A stretch of 64,000 nucleotides of DNA. Origin: Suilimivivens sp964614185 (GTDB lineage Bacteria > Bacillota > Clostridia > Lachnospirales > Lachnospiraceae). Every line of letters begins with the position of its first letter. Position 1 is the first letter of the stretch. Under the pieces are notes generated by a model that worked only from the letters and a program-made list of their open reading frames with translations, searched no databases and was not told the origin of the DNA. Positions 60,059 through 64,000 of the stretch are shown here, one piece after another. The translations under genes were made by a program, and so were the position numbers. The stretch covers positions 1 through 64,000 of the forward strand of contig CAZTKJ010000003.1 in NCBI GenBank assembly GCA_964614185.1. Reading direction: 5' to 3'.

Positions 60059-61366
60059 TCACTGGGATTTCACCGTAACGCAAGAATTCATATCATAATA
60101 TCCTACTGTATCCTTATCGGAAACTACAGTCATATTCATCACATCATAAAGTCTGTGGTACACCTGGAACTCTTCCTTTTCAAATCCTGTAACTCCCAGA
60201 GACAACAAATACTCGCCACCCTGAAGGTCGATTTTCTGAGTAAAGGTGATTTCCATGACACTTCCTGCCTTGACGGATTCAAGAAATGCTTTTTCTACCA
60301 TGGTGTTGGTTCCTGTAATCTCTACTCCCTTAATATTCTTAATGGTAAAAGCAAAGATAGGCGCTTCAATATCCTGCAAAAAATGCACCTTCATATAAAT
60401 ACTGCATTCTTTTCCCTTGATGACTGCTCCGCTGTTTCGTCCCATATCATCTGTTATTTTATATTCTTCTATAACAGCGGCCTTTGTACCGTACTCTAAT
60501 AAGTCAGGATTAACGCTTCCTTCCTCCTGAATCTTCTTTCCTGCCACGGCTTTGGCAGCTGCTTCTATTTCCTTGTCATCTAGCAGGCTGCTCTCCTGCT
60601 CGGGAATGGTATACTGCCCTACCAGTACCTGCTTATAAGCATCTATCATTTCTTTAGGACTGCCTTCTCCAAGCTTTACGCCTTGGTTCAGCAGTACCAC
60701 TCTGTCGCAGTATTTGCTGATGCTGCTTAAATCATGACTGACAAAGACAATGGTTTTTCCCATGTTTTTAAATTCTTCGAATTTATGATAGCACTTGGCC
60801 TGAAAGAAAACATCTCCTACCGAAAGGGCTTCGTCCACTATTAATATCTCAGGTTCTATATTAATGGCAACTGCAAATGCAAGCCGCACAAACATACCGC
60901 TTGAATAAGTCTTACAGGGTTGATATACATAATCCCCGATATCAGCAAAACTCAGAATATCATCCATTTTGGCATCAATTTCTTTTTTGGAAAATCCCAT
61001 CATGGTTCCGTTCAAATAGATATTTTCAATGCCGTTATATTCCATGTTAAAACCGGCTCCTAATTCCAACAGAGCCGAAATTCTTCCGTTTACCTTTACG
61101 CTGCCTCTGGTGGCATTCAGCACTCCTGTAATAATTTTGAGGATAGTTGACTTTCCGGAACCGTTAGTTCCTATAATTCCTACCGTTTCGCCCTGATAAA
61201 TGGTCAGATTTACTCCCTTTAAAGCATAATGCTCCTTGTACTTTTTCTTTCTGCTAAGTCCCAGAGCCTCCTTTAAGCGATCTGACGGCTTATCATACAG
61301 TTTATAAGCTTTTTCCAGGTTGTTTACCTGTATTGCAACTGCCTTATCTTCCATTATTGTCTCCAT
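60059..61366 (-). CDS. wzt: Polysaccharide ABC exporter ATPase with C-terminal cargo-binding domain
   Basis: A 435-residue ATPase. Walker A GTNGSGKS is at residues 66-73; the signature YSSGMFVRLAFAVAI and Walker B ILIVDEALSVGD follow. After the ATPase (to about 250) comes a linker and a beta-sandwich Wzt C-terminal domain (about 290-430), as in Wzt proteins that recognise a capped chain end. It pairs with Wzm upstream and the methyltransferase/kinase-like gene downstream. Confidence 0.92.
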   Translation of the reverse strand: METIMEDKAVAIQVNNLEKAYKLYDKPSDRLKEALGLSRKKKYKEHYALKGVNLTIYQGETVGIIGTNGSGKSTILKIITGVLNATRGSVKVNGRISALLELGAGFNMEYNGIENIYLNGTMMGFSKKEIDAKMDDILSFADIGDYVYQPCKTYSSGMFVRLAFAVAINIEPEILIVDEALSVGDVFFQAKCYHKFEEFKNMGKTIVFVSHDLSSISKYCDRVVLLNQGVKLGEGSPKEMIDAYKQVLVGQYTIPEQESSLLDDKEIEAAAKAVAGKKIQEEGSVNPDLLEYGTKAAVIEEYKITDDMGRNSGAVIKGKECSIYMKVHFLQDIEAPIFAFTIKNIKGVEITGTNTMVEKAFLESVKAGSVMEITFTQKIDLQGGEYLLSLGVTGFEKEEFQVYHRLYDVMNMTVVSDKDTVGYYDMNSCVTVKSQ

Positions 61367-61404
61367 TATGTTTTCAAGTAAAAATCCGTTTTATTCTTTC
61401 TGTC

Positions 61405-62445
61405 TTACAAAACATCTGCAAAATGAACTTTCAGCCGCTTAAAGATCAGTGAACCGATACAAAACAGGGTTACTGTAAAAATCCAGAAATAAGTAGAGGA
61501 ATAAAAATGTTCAAAAAACCACTCATCACCATAAATGGCATTCCGATATCCGTTTACAATATATACAAGAGGATTCAGTTTGATCAATGTAAGAATCCAG
61601 CTATCATTGATCATACCGATATTCCAAAGAATAGGCGTAGCCCACATTCCTACCTGCAGCGCAATATTGATGATCTGGGCAAGATCCCTGAAAAATACTA
61701 CAATGGCACAGGTGCAGTAGCTCATAGCCAGTACCAATACAAACAGACAGATGCTGTAATAAACTACCTGAATGGTATATGGCGTAGGATAATATCCATA
61801 AACAGCAGCTATTACCAACAGAATCATCACAAAGAATACATGGATGAACGTAGCTGCGATCAGCTTGATAATAGGCAGAATACTGATGTTAAACACCACT
61901 TTTTTCACCAGATAACTATATTCCAGAAGTGCATTTGTTCCATTCGTAATAGCCTCTGAGAAATAAAACCAGGGCACCAGTCCTGCAGTCAGGAACAATA
62001 CATACGGAACTTCTACTCCGCTTGACACCATTTCACTTCTGGCATCAAATATAACGTCAAAAACGATCCAGTACATCAAAACCGTTATTACCGGCTGTAT
62101 CAGCGCCCAAAGAAATCCCAGATAAGACCCTGCATAACGTTTTTTAAAGTCATTTTTGGAGAGCTTCCAGATCAGTTCTCTGCTTTGTATCAACTCTTTA
62201 GGAATAATGAACATCCTGTCATAATAAACGCCAAATATAATACAGGCCAGCGCAAGCAGTGCACAGGCACAGAACTTCTTTAAGTTTTCTGTATGCTGAT
62301 CCGGCGCCAGCGGATTATGATGCATTACCACCATAACAGCTACCAGCAGACAGACCGCATAAAATATACCAATTCCAACGGGCTTTGGTATGCTGCTAAG
62401 CCAGGAGGATCTGTTTTTTTCTTCCTTACTCTTCATTCTATACAA
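61405..62445 (-). CDS. wzm: Polysaccharide ABC exporter permease
   Basis: A 346-residue ABC-2 permease. Two extra N-terminal membrane segments (about 22-43, 60-78) precede the standard permease (about 90-346) with the cytoplasmic entry LSKNDFKKRYAGSYLGFLWA that contacts Wzt and six further membrane segments. Start is uncertain: a TTG at 62445 has AGGAAAG 6 bp upstream, while ATG 62436 has poor spacing. A 5-codon ATG frame overlaps the region and might couple translation. Confidence 0.9.
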   Translation of the reverse strand: MYRMKSKEEKNRSSWLSSIPKPVGIGIFYAVCLLVAVMVVMHHNPLAPDQHTENLKKFCACALLALACIIFGVYYDRMFIIPKELIQSRELIWKLSKNDFKKRYAGSYLGFLWALIQPVITVLMYWIVFDVIFDARSEMVSSGVEVPYVLFLTAGLVPWFYFSEAITNGTNALLEYSYLVKKVVFNISILPIIKLIAATFIHVFFVMILLVIAAVYGYYPTPYTIQVVYYSICLFVLVLAMSYCTCAIVVFFRDLAQIINIALQVGMWATPILWNIGMINDSWILTLIKLNPLVYIVNGYRNAIYGDEWFFEHFYSSTYFWIFTVTLFCIGSLIFKRLKVHFADVL

Positions 62446-62466
62446 TCCATTCTTTCCTGTCTGGTA

Positions 62467-63033
62467 TCAGAGAGACTTTCTCCACTCAGTATATTCCCTG
62501 ATTCCATCCCATTTTTTATCTTTATCGGACATGATCAGCTCCGTACCTTTCGCAATAGGCCATTCCACTCCTATATCCGGATCGTCAAACCGTATGCCCC
62601 CTTCATCACCCGGATGGTAAAAATCCGTACACTTATAGGCAAACTCCGCATAATCGGACAATACCACAAATCCATGGGCAAAATTCTTCGGAATAAAGAA
62701 CTGCTTTTTGTTTTCTTCTGAAAGCAGAACCCCATGCCATTGTCCATAAGTGGCTGAACCGGGGCGGAGATCTACTGCCACGTCAAATACTTCTCCCTTA
62801 AGCGCTCTTACCAGCTTGTCCTGAGGAAATTGTATCTGAAAATGCAGTCCTCTGAGTACATTTTTAACGGAAGCAGACTGGTTATCCTGCACAAAAACCT
62901 GATCAATGCCTGCTTCTTTATAATCATTGTAATTGTAGGTTTCCATAAAATACCCTCTGGGATCTTCAAAAACCGCAGGCGTAATGATCTTAAGTCCTTC
63001 TATTTTACATGTTTCTACTTTTATCTTACCCAT
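62467..63033 (-). CDS. rfbC: dTDP-4-dehydrorhamnose 3,5-epimerase
   Basis: A 188-residue cupin-type epimerase of the dTDP-L-rhamnose pathway. VLRGLHFQIQFPQDKLVR has the catalytic His region, and the later FIPKNFAHGFVVLSD and EFAYKCTDFYHP segments match RmlC. It is the second gene from the rfbA promoter. RfbB and RfbD are not in the window and are expected elsewhere. Confidence 0.94.
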   Translation of the reverse strand: MGKIKVETCKIEGLKIITPAVFEDPRGYFMETYNYNDYKEAGIDQVFVQDNQSASVKNVLRGLHFQIQFPQDKLVRALKGEVFDVAVDLRPGSATYGQWHGVLLSEENKKQFFIPKNFAHGFVVLSDYAEFAYKCTDFYHPGDEGGIRFDDPDIGVEWPIAKGTELIMSDKDKKWDGIREYTEWRKSL

Positions 63034-63052
63034 TTTCTATCCTTTCTGATAC

Positions 63053-63922
63053 TTAAAGTCCCTCTGCAACTTCTTTCATATATTTACCATAATCAGTCTT
63101 CATAAGAGGCTCGGCCAGACGAAGCAGCTGCTCCTTATTAATAAATCCTCTTTTATAGGCAATTTCCTCAATACAGGAAATATAAAGTCCCTGCCTTTTC
63201 TGAAAAGCGGCTACGAAATCTGCAGCATCAAGAAGAGAATCATGATTTCCCGTATCCAGCCATGCAAATCCCCTGCCGAGAGTTTCTACCCGCAGAGTGC
63301 CTCTTTGCAGGTATTCGTTGTTGATGCTGGTAATTTCTATTTCACCCCTTTCAGAGGGCTTTACATTTCTGGCAATCTCCACTACATCATTGTCATAAAA
63401 GTAAAGACCTGGCACAGCATAATTGCTCTTTGGATGTTCCGGTTTTTCCTCTATGGAAAGAGCCTTTCCGGTTTCATCAAATTCAACCACACCATATTCT
63501 CTGGGATCACGGACATAATAGCCAAAGATCGTTGCTCCTTTTTCTCTTGATGCCACTTCCCTCAGCACTCTTGAAAAGCTCTGTCCGTAAAAAATATTAT
63601 CACCAAGCACCAGCGCTGCCGAATCCTTACCGATAAAATCTGCTCCGATAATAAACGCATCCGCAAGTCCTCTTGGCTGCTCCTGAACAGCATAGGAAAA
63701 TTCCATTCCCAGCTGTTTTCCATCTCCTAAAAGCTCCTTAAATACCGGCAGATCCCTGGGTGTAGATATGATCAGAATCTCTCTGATTCCTGCCAGCATC
63801 AGTGTTGACAACGGATAATAAATCATAGGTTTATCATAAACCGGCATGATCTGCTTGCTGATGGCCTTGGTCAACGGATACAATCTTGTTCCGGAGCCTC
63901 CTGCCAAAATAATTCCTTTCAT
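63053..63922 (-). CDS. rfbA: Glucose-1-phosphate thymidylyltransferase
   Basis: A 289-residue nucleotidyltransferase that makes dTDP-glucose, the first step to dTDP-rhamnose. The opening KGIILAGGSGTRLYPLT and the sugar-binding segments VLGDNIFYG and EEKPEHPKSNYAV are typical of RmlA. It is the first visible gene of the polysaccharide operon, preceded by TGGAGGTG and a clear promoter. Confidence 0.95.
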   Translation of the reverse strand: MKGIILAGGSGTRLYPLTKAISKQIMPVYDKPMIYYPLSTLMLAGIREILIISTPRDLPVFKELLGDGKQLGMEFSYAVQEQPRGLADAFIIGADFIGKDSAALVLGDNIFYGQSFSRVLREVASREKGATIFGYYVRDPREYGVVEFDETGKALSIEEKPEHPKSNYAVPGLYFYDNDVVEIARNVKPSERGEIEITSINNEYLQRGTLRVETLGRGFAWLDTGNHDSLLDAADFVAAFQKRQGLYISCIEEIAYKRGFINKEQLLRLAEPLMKTDYGKYMKEVAEGL

Positions 63923-63969
63923 TCAAACACCTCCAAATCCTGTAGATATGCATACACATAATCTTTATA

Positions 63970-63998
63970 AGTATACCACAAAATGGGAGTGATTGTAA
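63970..63998 (-). promoter_or_regulatory. Promoter of the polysaccharide operon (rfbA)
   Basis: On the minus strand TTACAA (63993-63998), a 17-bp spacer ending TGTGG, and TATACT (63970-63975) form a sigma-A-type promoter with a near extended -10 (TGG). It leaves a leader of about 40 nt before the rfbA start. Confidence 0.65.
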
Positions 63999-64000
63999 AT

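Noticed and set aside
1..64000. tRNA, rRNA, prophage or complete insertion sequence
   Set aside because: I saw no tRNA cloverleaf, rRNA stretch, phage structural gene, integrase or transposase.

Overview
The window looks like the chromosome of an anaerobic, Gram-positive, endospore-forming Lachnospiraceae-type clostridium. The reasons are AGGAGG ribosome binding sites, a SipL-like spore coat protein, a two-subunit PyrD/PyrK dihydroorotate dehydrogenase, a DUF3842 gene, a cytosolic [FeFe]-hydrogenase-like chemoreceptor with a sigma-28-like promoter next door, and LCP and polysaccharide-export genes of Gram-positive type. The assignment rests on gene content, not on a marker gene; there is no rRNA or tRNA. 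Most genes are on the minus strand.

Layout. 1-2266: sugar isomerase (only its start), DUF4867 and xylulokinase, with a near-consensus cre site upstream. 2300-4963: metNIQ methionine importer. 5092-6346: first copy of a palindromic repeat, then carbamate kinase. 6351-8298: self-regulated GntR/ABC exporter operon. 8388-9059: phd-doc toxin-antitoxin pair. 9197-14865: signal peptidase II, GH3 glycosidase, DegV, subtilase. 14998-16848: HEPN/MNT pair and MFS transporter. 17028-22276: D-Ala-D-Ala carboxypeptidase with a membrane-anchored partner, LysR regulator, a small clostridial protein, an Ntn-hydrolase lipoprotein, an ACT protein. 22352-24500: AT-rich accessory island with a miniature element, a YafQ-type toxin pair and an AlbA_2 protein. 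24604-33553: housekeeping (ClpX, NlpC/P60, PPIase lipoprotein, MurI, GntR, IspE). 33565-38538: GH42 galactosidase, hydrogenase-like chemoreceptor, unknown 203-aa protein. 38545-45581: SipL-like protein, pyrCKD, PrcB-like lipoprotein, HtrA. 45689-63998: a large cell-surface polysaccharide locus.

The polysaccharide locus reads from a promoter at the right edge: RfbA and RfbC (dTDP-rhamnose), Wzm/Wzt ABC exporter with a C-terminal cargo-binding extension on Wzt, a methyltransferase that also carries a kinase-like catalytic loop, four large GT2 proteins, phosphoglucomutase, an initiating polyprenyl-phosphate sugar transferase, an LCP ligase and a further GT2. The methyltransferase/kinase-like protein next to Wzt resembles the WbdD/Wzt chain-capping and length-control logic of Gram-negative O8/O9a antigens and is the most promising system here.

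The most striking non-coding signal is a roughly 225-bp palindromic element present three times (5092, 26277, 43283) with 13-15 bp terminal inverted repeats and a highly conserved central stem-loop. Smaller repeat families also occur: a terminator-like hairpin with a shared ATTACTATATG tail, an element bracketed by 10-bp direct repeats, and a duplicated subtilase gene tail.
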